The position numbers were made by a program, and so were the translations under genes. The notes beneath the pieces were generated by a model. The model searched no databases and was not told the DNA's origin. It was given only the letters and a program-made list of their open reading frames with translations. This document shows, in pieces, positions 25,991 to 34,251 of a stretch of DNA of 64,000 nt. The first letter of the stretch is position 1. The number at the start of each line of letters is the position of its first letter. Source of the DNA: Mycolicibacterium vinylchloridicum (GTDB taxonomy: Bacteria; Actinomycetota; Actinomycetes; Mycobacteriales; Mycobacteriaceae); NCBI RefSeq assembly GCF_013404075.1, contig NZ_JACBJQ010000022.1, positions 48,064 to 112,063 of the forward strand, read 5' to 3'.

Positions 25991-26625
25991 GGCGCCTCCT
26001 TGAGATAGTCCTCGAGCGCTTGCCGGATCGCCGCGCGACCGCGGTGCAGCAGGACCCGCTGATTCGCGACGGACAGATCGAGGAGTTCGCACACCTCATC
26101 GGAGTCGAATCCCAACATGTCACGCAGTGTCACGACAGTACGTTGACGATCGGGCAGCTTGTCGAGTTCGCGACGGGCCAGCGCGATCAGCTCCGCTGCG
26201 AGTACCGACCCTTCGGGGGTATCGGGGAACGGGGTCGGGGCACTGCGGTCCCGCCAATGGCCGGGCCAGTCGGGGTCGGTTGCGGGCCGGAATCGTGTCG
26301 GGTCGACGGTACCGCCGCCGAACGCCGAGCTCTCGGCATCGGCGATGCGGCGATCCCGGATGCCGCGGGTCTTGGCGATATTGATCATCACGGTGAAAAG
26401 CCAAGTGCGAAGCGAGGATCGGCCCTCGAACTTCGCGATGCCCTTGATCAGCGCGATCCAGGTCTCCTGGACCACCTCTTCGGCGGCCTCGTTGGTTCGG
26501 ACGTAGCCCCGTGCGACCCGCAGCAAAGCCGGGGTGTGGCGGTCCACCAAGGTGGCAAACGCCGCTTCGTCGCCGGCCCGCAACGACGCGAGCAACGTCG
26601 ACTCGTCGAACTCCGTCCCGGTCAT
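25987..26625 (-). CDS. ECF-type RNA polymerase sigma factor
   Basis: A 212-aa sigma-70 family protein. Region 2 covers about residues 20-90 (FATLVDRHTPALLRVARGYV, EEVVQETWIALIKGI, RSSLRTWLFTVMINIAK). Region 4 covers about 150-205 (KLPDRQRTVVTLRDMLG, EVCELLDLSVANQRVLLHRGR). A 45-aa linker rich in Asp/Pro separates them. The downstream anti-sigma gene is translationally coupled, so the factor should be held inactive until a signal arrives. Which M. tuberculosis sigma factor it matches cannot be decided from the sequence alone. Confidence 0.93.
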   Translation of the reverse strand: MTGTEFDESTLLASLRAGDEAAFATLVDRHTPALLRVARGYVRTNEAAEEVVQETWIALIKGIAKFEGRSSLRTWLFTVMINIAKTRGIRDRRIADAESSAFGGGTVDPTRFRPATDPDWPGHWRDRSAPTPFPDTPEGSVLAAELIALARRELDKLPDRQRTVVTLRDMLGFDSDEVCELLDLSVANQRVLLHRGRAAIRQALEDYLKEAP

Positions 26626-26645
26626 CGGGACGGAATACTATCCGC

Positions 26646-27362
26646 TCAACGGTATTCCGGGTTGGCGAAATCATAGCGACAGCCGGCGTCCCATCCCGAT
26701 CGAACGTTGCCGTATGCGGGCAGGCCACCAGCACGTCGGAGCATCTGGGCCAGGTGCATCAGATTCCATGTCATGAACGTGGCGTTGCGATTGGTGAAGT
26801 CGTTCTCGGGTCCTCCCGAGCCCGGGTCGAGGTAGGACGGGCCAGGGCCGGCTTCGCCGATCCATCCGGCGTCGGCCTGCGGCGGGATGGTGTAGCCGAT
26901 GTGCTGCAGTGTGTAGAGGACGTTCTGCGCGCAATGCTTGACCCCGTCCTCATTGCCGGTGATCAGACAACCGCCGACGCGGCCGTAGTACAGATACTGG
27001 CCGGCGTCGTTGAGCAGATGCGATCCGCCGTACAGCCGTTCGTGTACCTGCTTCATCACGGAACTGTTGTCGCCGAGCCAGATCGGGCCGGCCAGGACCA
27101 AGATGTCTGCGGCGAGGACCTTTTCGAATATGTCCGGCCAGTCGTCGGTGGTCCACCCGTGCTCGCGCATGTCGGGCCACACGCCGGTGGCGATGTCGAA
27201 GTCGATGGCTCGCAGGACTTCGACTGCCACGCCGTGCCGGCCCATGATCGACGTGCTGATGTCGATCAGACCCTGGGTATTGCTCGGCTCGGGTGAACGT
27301 TTCAACGTGCAATTGATGAACAGTGCACGCAGCCCGGTGAAGTCATGTTCGGGTTGGCTCAT
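26646..27362 (-). CDS. Flavodoxin-fold NAD(P)H-dependent reductase
   Basis: A 238-aa flavoprotein of the NADPH-dependent FMN reductase type. ALFINCTLKRSPEPSNTQGLID is the phosphate-binding loop region (in two segments), DILVLAGPIWLGDNSSVMKQVHERL is the second FMN contact, and GRVGGCLITGNEDGVKHCAQ the third. The last 60 residues (WNLMHLAQMLRRAGG) are typical of the subgroup. It may reduce quinones or xenobiotics. It is divergent from the YkgB gene, with a 136-bp gap between them that should contain both promoters. Confidence 0.85.
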   Translation of the reverse strand: MSQPEHDFTGLRALFINCTLKRSPEPSNTQGLIDISTSIMGRHGVAVEVLRAIDFDIATGVWPDMREHGWTTDDWPDIFEKVLAADILVLAGPIWLGDNSSVMKQVHERLYGGSHLLNDAGQYLYYGRVGGCLITGNEDGVKHCAQNVLYTLQHIGYTIPPQADAGWIGEAGPGPSYLDPGSGGPENDFTNRNATFMTWNLMHLAQMLRRAGGLPAYGNVRSGWDAGCRYDFANPEYR

Positions 27363-27498
27363 CTGGCGTCTCCTCCTCGTCGTGCCATCTGGTGGTGGGG
27401 TGTCCGGTCGGCACCGTTACACCGGGCGGTGGCTGTAACGCATGGCGGGCTCCTGCGCACCCATCGGTCGTACGGACTCACTCCAGAAAGGTTTCACC

Positions 27499-28014
27499 AT
27501 GGCAGCCACTCAATTGTCGACGCCCGTCGGCGCAACAGCTTCCGCGGTTTCGCACGTCGGTGCGCTGGCCGCCCGTTACGGCCTGGTGGTCGTCATCAGC
27601 TGGATCGGGGCGCTGAAGTTCACCAGCTACGAGGCGCAGGGTATTCAGCCGCTGGTGGCCAACAGCCCATTCATGAGCTGGATCTACGGCATCTTGTCGG
27701 TGGATGCGTTCTCGACGGTGCTGGGCGTCGTGGAACTGGCGACGGCCATACTGCTCGCCGTCAAACCGTGGTCGCCGAAACTGTCGGTGCTCGGCAGCGT
27801 GATGGCCACCGGCCTATTCCTCGCCACGATCAGCTTCCTGTTCACCACGCCTGGCGTCTGGGAAGAATCGGCGGGCGGCTTTCCTGCGCTGTCGTCGACC
27901 GGTCAGTTCCTGATCAAGGACGTCGCGCTGATCGGTGTCGCGGTGTGGACGCTGGGGGATGCGCTCTCCGCCGTCCGGGGCACCACCACCCGTGCTGGCG
28001 GCATCGATTCGTAA
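27499..28014 (+). CDS. YkgB family (DUF417) membrane protein
   Basis: A 171-aa membrane protein with four hydrophobic segments: about 25-42, 62-80, 90-112 and 130-150. Signature segments are WIGALKFTSYEAQGIQPLV and NSPFMSWIYG. In several bacteria YkgB proteins are induced by reactive chlorine, with a reductase beside them; here too a flavin reductase is divergently encoded. The function is unproven. ATG 27499 follows AGAAAGG; an in-frame start at 27442 lacks a ribosome binding site. Confidence 0.85.
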   Translation: MAATQLSTPVGATASAVSHVGALAARYGLVVVISWIGALKFTSYEAQGIQPLVANSPFMSWIYGILSVDAFSTVLGVVELATAILLAVKPWSPKLSVLGSVMATGLFLATISFLFTTPGVWEESAGGFPALSSTGQFLIKDVALIGVAVWTLGDALSAVRGTTTRAGGIDS

Positions 28015-28359
28015 CCGGGTTGTAGATCGACAACCTGGCATGCGTCTTGTTACGGAATACGTTGTGGTCCAACCTGATCAAATCGGTTCGCCAATAGGGC
28101 GTTGCGCCGCCCGCAGTCCGCATGCCCATGCCGTGCCCATGAAGAACTGCTCATAATCGGCGAGAAGCGGATAGCGGCGGTCGATACAGCCAGCGGTTCG
28201 CGGCGGCTCGCACGCTGTCATACCCGACATGTCGGCAAGCAACGATGAGGTGAAGCTAGGGGTCCATCTAAGGGACTCGAGCGCCTGACTCCGACCTGGC
28301 CCGCCGGGGTTGGCGATCAAGGCATTCGCGTTGTCGCGCGTCGGTCTACGGTCAATGGT
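28015..28359. other. Gap of about 345 bp with a tRNA-like repeat
   Basis: No gene is supported here. A minus-strand frame across 28078-28503 has no convincing family features. The region holds the left copy of an imperfect 21-bp repeat (28272-28292) whose complement resembles a tRNA T-arm. Its composition is less GC-biased than the neighbours, in keeping with relic DNA. Confidence 0.5.
28272..28292. repeat. Left copy of 21-bp imperfect direct repeat (tRNA T-arm-like)
   Basis: It matches 28805-28825 at 19 of 21 positions. The complement contains CTCGAGTCC, close to the T-loop and stem of tRNAs but with C where T54 should be. The two copies bracket the hypothetical gene at 28360-28764. Confidence 0.55.
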
Positions 28360-28764
28360 GTGTCGATTAGTGGCTTTGCAGGGATTCGACCGCCGCGCGA
28401 TGAGGTCTTGCTTCTCGGCCTCGTTGACTGGGTCCCGCTCGAACGTGTTCACCAAGCGGTTGTCGACGTACACCCTGACTGTCCATTGCCGAGAGTCCGT
28501 CAATCGACTTTGGACCTGATCGACGAACTGACTCGGGAAGGTCTATTCGACATTGGCGACCTGACTGGTGAGAACGCCTACTTCGTCCCGTGGTCAATGT
28601 CCCGGCAGGAGTCTTTGCAGCGCGTCCGGACCGCCTACATCGATCACTTCGATAATCCGGATCACTGGTCGTGGTTCTGCTGGCTGGATCTCACCCCGCA
28701 AGGTGCGCTGATTGCGCAGCCGATAGAAGATCGCCTTCGCCGATCAGCCGAGCCATCAGGCTGA
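28360..28764 (+). CDS. Hypothetical protein between tRNA-like repeats
   Basis: A 134-aa protein that I do not recognise. It is soluble, acidic and Trp-rich (VDWVPLERV, VPWSMSRQES, DHWSWFCWLDLTP). The first half, VHPDCPLPRVRQSTLDLIDELTREGLFDIGDL in short, looks like a helical or winged-helix unit. The start is GTG 28360 without a clear ribosome binding site. Two imperfect 21-bp repeats bracket it and tRNA-Leu lies 77 bp downstream on the other strand, so it may be a mobile or relic accessory gene. Confidence 0.55.
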   Translation: MSISGFAGIRPPRDEVLLLGLVDWVPLERVHQAVVDVHPDCPLPRVRQSTLDLIDELTREGLFDIGDLTGENAYFVPWSMSRQESLQRVRTAYIDHFDNPDHWSWFCWLDLTPQGALIAQPIEDRLRRSAEPSG

Positions 28765-28804
28765 CCTCGCGGCGAATGCCGTTTAGACATCTTATGAGGC
28801 GAAG

Positions 28805-28825
28805 GGGACTCGAGCCCGTGACTCC
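28805..28825. repeat. Right copy of 21-bp imperfect direct repeat (tRNA T-arm-like)
   Basis: It matches 28272-28292 at 19 of 21 positions, 533 bp away. It lies 16 bp from the 3' end of tRNA-Leu but is not a copy of that tRNA's own T-arm. Confidence 0.55.
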
Positions 28826-28840
28826 CGATGAAGAAAAAAG

Positions 28841-28926
28841 TGTCCGAGGGGGGACTTGAACCCCCACGCCCGTTAATAGGGCACTAGCACCTCAAGCTAG
28901 CGCGTCTGCCATTCCGCCACTCGGAC
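28841..28926 (-). tRNA. tRNA-Leu (anticodon GAG, reads CUC/CUU)
   Basis: An 86-nt class II tRNA without encoded CCA. On the minus strand the acceptor GTCCGAG pairs with CTCGGAC, followed by discriminator A. The anticodon arm CTAGC-TTGAGGT-GCTAG shows GAG. A long variable arm with GCCC/GGGC is typical of leucine. The T-arm is GGGGG-TTCAAGT-CCCCC. Confidence 0.95.
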
Positions 28927-29028
28927 CCGCAATGGGCGCTTAAGGCTAACGGATTGAGCACTCCAGCCCCAAATGGGCCCGATTGCCCGGCTACGGTTGG
29001 CGCCTGTTCGACGCGGCGGCGCCCAAAA

Positions 29029-29718
29029 CTAGGCCGTGGGCAGTCGTCCGGCGATCTGTCCGGCGATGGCACTGGCCGCCGCGGTCGGGCCGTCCAGGCT
29101 GCAGGCCTCGACGTCCACCGCGACATTGCTGTGCACCGTCAGCGCCCGCTGGCAGGCCCAGCGCTGCGGGCTCTGCTGCACCCGTGACACCGCGAGCACG
29201 TTGTCGTCGGTGCTGGTCTGGCCCACCGACCAGACCTGCGGCGGACCGATCGGCTGCGCGTAGTCCAGCTGCCGGTTGGAGCACGCCGCCCAGCCGTGCT
29301 GCGATGTGGCGAAGAAGTCCGCGGCCGCCTGCGCGGTCGGGAACGACACCACCGCCTGCACGGCGTAGTGCGACCACTCCGGCGAGGTCGGCGGATCGCG
29401 CAGCACCTGGCCGTGCACGGCCGTCGACCCGCTGCCGGCGTACACGCCCTGCTGAGCCGCACCGGCGATGGCCAGGCAATTCACGTCGGCGAAGTGGGCG
29501 CTGTCGTTCCAGGCCTTGCTGACGTCGGTGGTGACGACGACATCGTCGCTGGCGAGCGCCGCGCCCACGTCGGGAGCCGACAACAACAGGGTCGGCAGGG
29601 CGTCCGGGCTGGTCAGCGGTGCCGGCGAAGTGGGCATCGCGTTACCTGCCGTGATCGCCGAGCAGCCGCTGACCGACAGGCACAACAGCGCCGCGATCGC
29701 GGGGAGACGGGGGGTCAC
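29029..29718 (-). CDS. Lipoprotein with PknH-like extracellular sensor domain
   Basis: A protein of about 229 aa. A signal peptide with lipobox SVSGC is followed by a Pro/Thr linker and a PknH C-terminal-type sensor domain of about 190 residues, with four or more cysteines (VNCLAIAG, WAACSNRQ, RWACQRAL, VEACSLDG) that would make two disulfides as in PknH. Mycobacteria carry many such lipoproteins (LppH, LpqQ and similar); their ligands are unknown. I chose GTG 29718; TTG 29730 is an alternative. Confidence 0.82.
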   Translation of the reverse strand: MTPRLPAIAALLCLSVSGCSAITAGNAMPTSPAPLTSPDALPTLLLSAPDVGAALASDDVVVTTDVSKAWNDSAHFADVNCLAIAGAAQQGVYAGSGSTAVHGQVLRDPPTSPEWSHYAVQAVVSFPTAQAAADFFATSQHGWAACSNRQLDYAQPIGPPQVWSVGQTSTDDNVLAVSRVQQSPQRWACQRALTVHSNVAVDVEACSLDGPTAAASAIAGQIAGRLPTA

Positions 29719-29832
29719 CCGGTAAATCAAACCCTATATCGGCGTGTTGCGCGAGTGGTTGGAGGGAATCTTGTGATAATGCGCGACCTCCGCACCCACG
29801 GCCTCGCCGCGCCAGTGGTAGGAAAGGGGACT

Positions 29833-31158
29833 GTGACACAACCCGTCGACGAGGTGGTAGAGCTCGTCAGCGCCCTGATCCGGTTCGACACCTCCAACAC
29901 CGGTGACCTGGCCACCACCAAGGGCGAAGCGGAGTGTGCCCTCTGGGTTGCCGAGCAGCTCAGTGCGGTCGGCTACGCAACCGAGTACATCGAATCCGGC
30001 GCACCGGGCCGGGGCAATGTCTTCGCCCGCCTTCCCGGGTCAGACCGCAGCCGCGGCGCGTTGCTGATCCACGGCCATCTCGACGTCGTCCCGGCCGAAC
30101 CGGCCGACTGGAGTGTGCACCCCTTCTCCGGCGCCGTCGCCGACGGCTATGTCTGGGGCCGCGGCGCGGTCGACATGAAGGACATGTGCGGCATGATGAT
30201 CGCCGTCGCCAGGCACTTCAAGCGGGCCGGCATCATCCCGCCCCGCGACCTGGTCTTCGCCTTCGTCGCCGACGAGGAACACGGCGGCACCTACGGAGCG
30301 CAGTGGCTGGTGGACAACCGGCCCGACCTGTTCGAGGGCATCACCGAGGCCATCGGCGAGGTGGGCGGTTTCTCACTCACCGTGCGGCACAAGGACGGTG
30401 GCGAGCGCAGGCTCTACCTGATCGAGACCGCGGAAAAGGGGCTGTCCTGGATGCGGTTGACCGCCCGCGGCCGGGCCGGCCACGGCTCGATGGTGCACGA
30501 CGACAACGCCGTCACCGCCGTCGCCGAGGCCGTCGCCCGCCTCGGCCGTCACCAATTTCCTTTGGTACTCACCGATTCCGTCGAGCAGTTCCTCACCGCG
30601 GTCGCCGAGGAGACCGGCTACAGCTTCGACCCGGCCTCACCGGATCTCGACGGCACGATCGCCAAACTCGGCGGGATCGCCCGCATCGTCGGTGCGACGC
30701 TCCGCGACACCGCCAACCCGACCATGCTCAAGGCCGGCTACAAGGCCAACGTCATCCCGCAGACCGCGGAGGCGGTCATCGACTGCCGGGTGCTGCCGGG
30801 GCGCAAGGAGGCCTTCGAGCGCGAGATCGACGAGCTCATCGGCCCCGACGTCACCCGGTCCTGGGAGCGTGACCTGCCCTCCTACGAAACAACATTCGAC
30901 GGTGACCTGGTCGACGCGATGAACGATGCACTGCTGGCCGTCGACCCGGAAGCCCGGACTGTACCCTACATGTTGTCCGGCGGAACCGACGCGAAAGCTT
31001 TTGCCCGCCTTGGTATCCGGTGTTTCGGATTCATCCCACTGCGGCTTCCGCCGGAGCTGGATTTCGCGGCGCTGTTCCACGGCGTCGACGAACGGGTGCC
31101 GGTCGATGCGCTGCACTTCGGCACACAAGTGCTCGAACACTTCTTGAAGAACTGCTGA
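29833..31158 (+). CDS. M20-family dipeptidase/deacylase (Rv2141c-like)
   Basis: A 441-aa two-metal peptidase of the ArgE/DapE/CPG2 group. Metal-site motifs are LLIHGHLDVVPAE (His, Asp), GRGAVDMKDM (bridging Asp), VADEEHGG (catalytic Glu and ligand Glu) and LFHGVDERVP (last His). A lid domain occupies about residues 195-320. M. tuberculosis has the equivalent (annotated dapE2) beside the PEBP gene, as here. The start GTG 29833 follows AGGAAAGGGG; the frame is open well upstream without support. Confidence 0.9.
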   Translation: MTQPVDEVVELVSALIRFDTSNTGDLATTKGEAECALWVAEQLSAVGYATEYIESGAPGRGNVFARLPGSDRSRGALLIHGHLDVVPAEPADWSVHPFSGAVADGYVWGRGAVDMKDMCGMMIAVARHFKRAGIIPPRDLVFAFVADEEHGGTYGAQWLVDNRPDLFEGITEAIGEVGGFSLTVRHKDGGERRLYLIETAEKGLSWMRLTARGRAGHGSMVHDDNAVTAVAEAVARLGRHQFPLVLTDSVEQFLTAVAEETGYSFDPASPDLDGTIAKLGGIARIVGATLRDTANPTMLKAGYKANVIPQTAEAVIDCRVLPGRKEAFEREIDELIGPDVTRSWERDLPSYETTFDGDLVDAMNDALLAVDPEARTVPYMLSGGTDAKAFARLGIRCFGFIPLRLPPELDFAALFHGVDERVPVDALHFGTQVLEHFLKNC

Positions 31159-31179
31159 CACCGAAAGGAAGCCCGTCAC

Positions 31180-31710
31180 ATGGCATTTCCCTACAACCCG
31201 TACGAGTTCCTGCCCGAGCTGCCCAGCTTCACGCTGACCAGTACCGATTTCGAAGACGGGCAGCCGTGGAAGAACGCTCAGGTCAGCGGCATCATGGGGG
31301 CCGGCGGTGAGGACGTCTCGCCGCAGCTGAGCTGGTCGGGATTCCCGGAGGAGACCCGCAGCTTCGCTGTCACCGTCTACGACCCCGACGCGCCGACCGC
31401 CTCGGGCTTCTGGCACTGGGCCGTCGCCAACCTGCCGGCCACCGTGACCGAACTGCCGTCCGGCGTCGGTGACGGCTCGCTATTGCCCGGCGACGCCCTG
31501 ACCCTCGTCAACGACGCGGGCATCCGCCGCTTCCTCGGTGCCGCGCCCCCGCAGGGTCACGGCTACCACCGCTATTACGTCGCCGTGCACGCGCTCAAGG
31601 TGGAGAAGCTGGAGCTCACCGAGGACGCCAGCCCGGCCTACCTCGGCTTCAACCTGTTCATGAACGCAATTGCGCGCGCGGTCATTCACGGTACGTACGA
31701 GCAACATTAG
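31180..31710 (+). CDS. PEBP family protein (YbhB/TB18.6-like)
   Basis: A 176-aa phosphatidylethanolamine-binding-protein fold, related to Rv2140c of M. tuberculosis and E. coli YbhB/YbcL. Conserved pieces are VSPQLSWSGFPEETRSFAVTVYDPDAP (in two parts), SGFWHWAVANLP and PPQGHGYHRYYVAVHAL, which form the anion-binding pocket. It is cytoplasmic, with no signal sequence. GAAAGGAAG precedes the ATG, 21 bp after the dipeptidase stop. The next gene starts inside its 3' end. Confidence 0.93.
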   Translation: MAFPYNPYEFLPELPSFTLTSTDFEDGQPWKNAQVSGIMGAGGEDVSPQLSWSGFPEETRSFAVTVYDPDAPTASGFWHWAVANLPATVTELPSGVGDGSLLPGDALTLVNDAGIRRFLGAAPPQGHGYHRYYVAVHALKVEKLELTEDASPAYLGFNLFMNAIARAVIHGTYEQH

Positions 31711-33184
31711 GCTCCTCGGCGCGCTGGCCGTCATCGCGCTGGTCGCCGGTTGTAGTACGGCAGTCGGCGGGAAGCCCGAGGCAACGACGCCTGCGCTGGG
31801 GCCTCCGGCGCCGGTGAAGTGGTCGCCGTGCCGCACGGCCGGTGCCGAGTGCGGCGAGGTCGAAGTGCCCGTGGACTATGGCGAAGACAGCGGCGACGTC
31901 GCCCGTCTCGCGCTCATCCGGTTTCCTGCGACCGGCCAGAAGATCGGCTCACTTGTCGTCAACCCCGGCGGGCCGGGCGGGTCAGGAGTGGATGCGGCAG
32001 TCAAGCTGGTGGGTGCGCTGCCGCCGGACGTTCGCCGGCAGTTCGATTTCGTCGGATTCGACCCTCGCGGGGTCGGCGCGTCGATTCCGACGCTGTGGTG
32101 CAACTCCGATGCGGACAATGACCGCAATCGTGCCGATCCTCAGGTCGACTACAGCCCGTCCGGTGTCGCCCACATCGAGGACATCGAGAAACAGTTCGCA
32201 GGGCGCTGTCTGGACAAAATGGGTGCCGACTTCCTGGCCAATGTCGGGACAGTCAACGTCGCGCGGGACCTCGACCGGATCCGCGTCGCGCTGGGCGAGG
32301 AGAAGCTGAACTACCTGGGTTATTCGTATGGCACTGAAATCGCTTCGGCGTACGCCGAGGCCTATCCCGACAGGGTCCGGGCGATGATCCTCGACGGTGC
32401 TGTCGATCGCAACGCCGATCCGATCCAGGCCAGCATCAACCAGGCGGCGGCATTCCAGAAGGCCTTCGACGCCTTCGTCGCCGACTGCGTCCACGACTCC
32501 GGGTGCCCGCTCGGCACCGACCCGGCCAAAGCCGTCGACGTCTACCACCAGTTGGTGGACCCGCTGGTGACCAGGCCCGCTGACACCGAGGATCCCCGGG
32601 GACTCGGTTTCAGCGACGCGATCACGGGCACGATCATGGCGCTGTACTCGCCGAAGATGTGGTCGACTCTGCGCTACGGGCTGTCCGAGCTGGACCAGGG
32701 TCGCGGCGACGTGCTCCTGAAACTGGCCGACGCGTACTTCACCCGCGACAGTGACGGGCACTACACGAACATCAACGATGTCCAGAACGCCGTGACTTGC
32801 GTCGATGCGCCGGCCAACACCGACCGGGCAAAGGCCGTCGACAAAGACCGGCAGCTGCGACAGGTGGCGCCCTTCGCCACTTTTGGGCAGTTCACCGGCA
32901 ATGCGCCGCTGGACGTTTGCGCGTTCTGGCCGGTGCCGCCATCCAGCGGCCCGCATACCGTGTCGGCGCCCGGTCTCCCGCCGGTGTTGGTGGTCTCCAC
33001 TACGCGCGATCCGGCTACGCCGTACCGGGCCGGTGTCGAGCTGGCCGAGCAGTTCGGGGGCGCGTTGCTGACCTTCGATGGCACGCAACACACTGTCGTG
33101 TTTCACGGCAACGCCTGCGTCGACGATTACGCGGCGGCCTACCTGATCGACCTCGCCTTGCCGCCGAAGGATTCTCGTTGTTGA
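31670..33184 (+). CDS. Secreted alpha/beta-hydrolase lipoprotein, Hip1/CaeA-like
   Basis: A 504-aa serine hydrolase related to mycobacterial Hip1 (Rv2224c) and Streptomyces tripeptidyl aminopeptidases. Signal peptide with lipobox LVAGC (Cys28); oxyanion segment NPGGPGGSG (98-106); nucleophile GYSYG (Ser219); Asp in STTRDPATPY; His in DGTQHTVV, within the C-terminal TAP-C domain. Cysteines suggest several disulfides. The only usable start is TTG 31670, inside the PEBP gene with a 41-bp overlap; no ATG or GTG allows a full signal peptide. Confidence 0.88.
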   Translation: MRARSFTVRTSNIRLLGALAVIALVAGCSTAVGGKPEATTPALGPPAPVKWSPCRTAGAECGEVEVPVDYGEDSGDVARLALIRFPATGQKIGSLVVNPGGPGGSGVDAAVKLVGALPPDVRRQFDFVGFDPRGVGASIPTLWCNSDADNDRNRADPQVDYSPSGVAHIEDIEKQFAGRCLDKMGADFLANVGTVNVARDLDRIRVALGEEKLNYLGYSYGTEIASAYAEAYPDRVRAMILDGAVDRNADPIQASINQAAAFQKAFDAFVADCVHDSGCPLGTDPAKAVDVYHQLVDPLVTRPADTEDPRGLGFSDAITGTIMALYSPKMWSTLRYGLSELDQGRGDVLLKLADAYFTRDSDGHYTNINDVQNAVTCVDAPANTDRAKAVDKDRQLRQVAPFATFGQFTGNAPLDVCAFWPVPPSSGPHTVSAPGLPPVLVVSTTRDPATPYRAGVELAEQFGGALLTFDGTQHTVVFHGNACVDDYAAAYLIDLALPPKDSRC

Positions 33185-33192
33185 CGCCGGAG

Positions 33193-34251
33193 CTAGCGTG
33201 CCGACCCGACCGCCTCACTGAGCGAACCGAAGCCGCCCGCATGCAGCCGCGTGGCGATGCCGTCGTGAATCTCTTTGGCCCACAAGCCACCGCCGTAGAC
33301 GAACCCGGTGTAGCCCTGCAGCAGTGACGCACCGGCGGTGATGCGTTCCCATGCGTCGTCGGCGGTTTCGATGCCGCCCACACTGATCAGTACGACATCC
33401 CTGCCGACCCGCGCATACAGCCGGCGCAGGATCTCCAGGGATCGATGTGCGACAGGCGGTCCGGAGATCCCACCCGGCCCGAGGTCGTCGACCCCGGGTG
33501 TGCGCAGGCCGGCCCGCGAGATCGTGGTGTTGGTGGCCACGATCCCGGCCAGCCCCAGTTCAACGGCCAGGTCCGCGACTGCGTCGACGTCGTCATCGGA
33601 CAGGTCGGGGGCGATCTTCACCAGTACCGGAGTCGTGGTCTCTTCCAGCACGGCCGACAGGATCGGCCGCAGCGACTCGACCGCTTGCAGGTCACGCAAC
33701 CCGGGAGTGTTGGGGGAGCTGACATTGACCACCAGGTAGTCGGCCAGCGGGCCGAGAAGCCTTGCGCTGGAACGGTAATCGTCGGCGGCGAGTTCGGGCG
33801 GGGTGATCTTGGATTTGCCGATATTCACGCCGATGGGCGCCTTGGGACGGTTGCGTGCCAGCTGCAGCGCGAGGTGGCCGGCACCGTGGTTGTTGAATCC
33901 CATCCGGTTGAGCAGTCCGCGGTCGTCGGGCAGCCGGAACAGTCGCGGCTGGGGGTTGCCCGGCTGTGGCTGAGCGGTCACGGTGCCTACCTCGGCGTAG
34001 CCGAATCCCAATGCGCCCCAGGTGTTCAGGCCGAGGCCGTCCTTGTCGAAACCGGCGGCCAGCCCGAGCGGTCCAGGGAACCGCACCCCGAACACCGTGC
34101 TGGCCAGTACCGGATCCTGTGGCGCCAGTCGGCGGCGCAACTGCCGGCGCGTCAACTCGGTGGCCGTCGCGGCGCGCAGCATGCCGAACACCAGGGTGTG
34201 GATACGTTCGGCCGGCACCAGGAAGAATGCCCGCCGCAGTGCTGCGTACAT
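33193..34251 (-). CDS. pyrD: Dihydroorotate dehydrogenase (quinone), class 2
   Basis: A 352-aa FMN enzyme that oxidises dihydroorotate to orotate with quinone as acceptor, in pyrimidine synthesis at the membrane. The N-terminal helical extension (MYAALRRAFFLVPAERIHTL) marks class 2. Active-site blocks are GLAAGFDKDG, NRMGFNNHGA, NIGKSK, NVSSPNTPGLR (catalytic Ser), KIAPDLSDDD and ISVGGIETADDAWERI. ATG 34251 overlaps the upstream stop by 1 bp. Convergent with the Hip1-like gene. Confidence 0.97.
   Translation of the reverse strand: MYAALRRAFFLVPAERIHTLVFGMLRAATATELTRRQLRRRLAPQDPVLASTVFGVRFPGPLGLAAGFDKDGLGLNTWGALGFGYAEVGTVTAQPQPGNPQPRLFRLPDDRGLLNRMGFNNHGAGHLALQLARNRPKAPIGVNIGKSKITPPELAADDYRSSARLLGPLADYLVVNVSSPNTPGLRDLQAVESLRPILSAVLEETTTPVLVKIAPDLSDDDVDAVADLAVELGLAGIVATNTTISRAGLRTPGVDDLGPGGISGPPVAHRSLEILRRLYARVGRDVVLISVGGIETADDAWERITAGASLLQGYTGFVYGGGLWAKEIHDGIATRLHAGGFGSLSEAVGSAR

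Noticed and set aside
28078..28503. Minus-strand open frame opposite the orphan gene
   Set aside because: No ribosome binding site, no recognisable motif and overlap with the better-supported plus-strand frame.
7600..28926. Integrative element or prophage at tRNA-Leu
   Set aside because: No integrase, excisionase, replication or phage gene, and no copy of the tRNA-Leu 3' end as an attachment site.
29296..29832. N-terminal extension of the M20 dipeptidase
   Set aside because: It is antisense to the PknH-like lipoprotein gene and has a biased Arg/Val composition; GTG 29833 has a good ribosome binding site.
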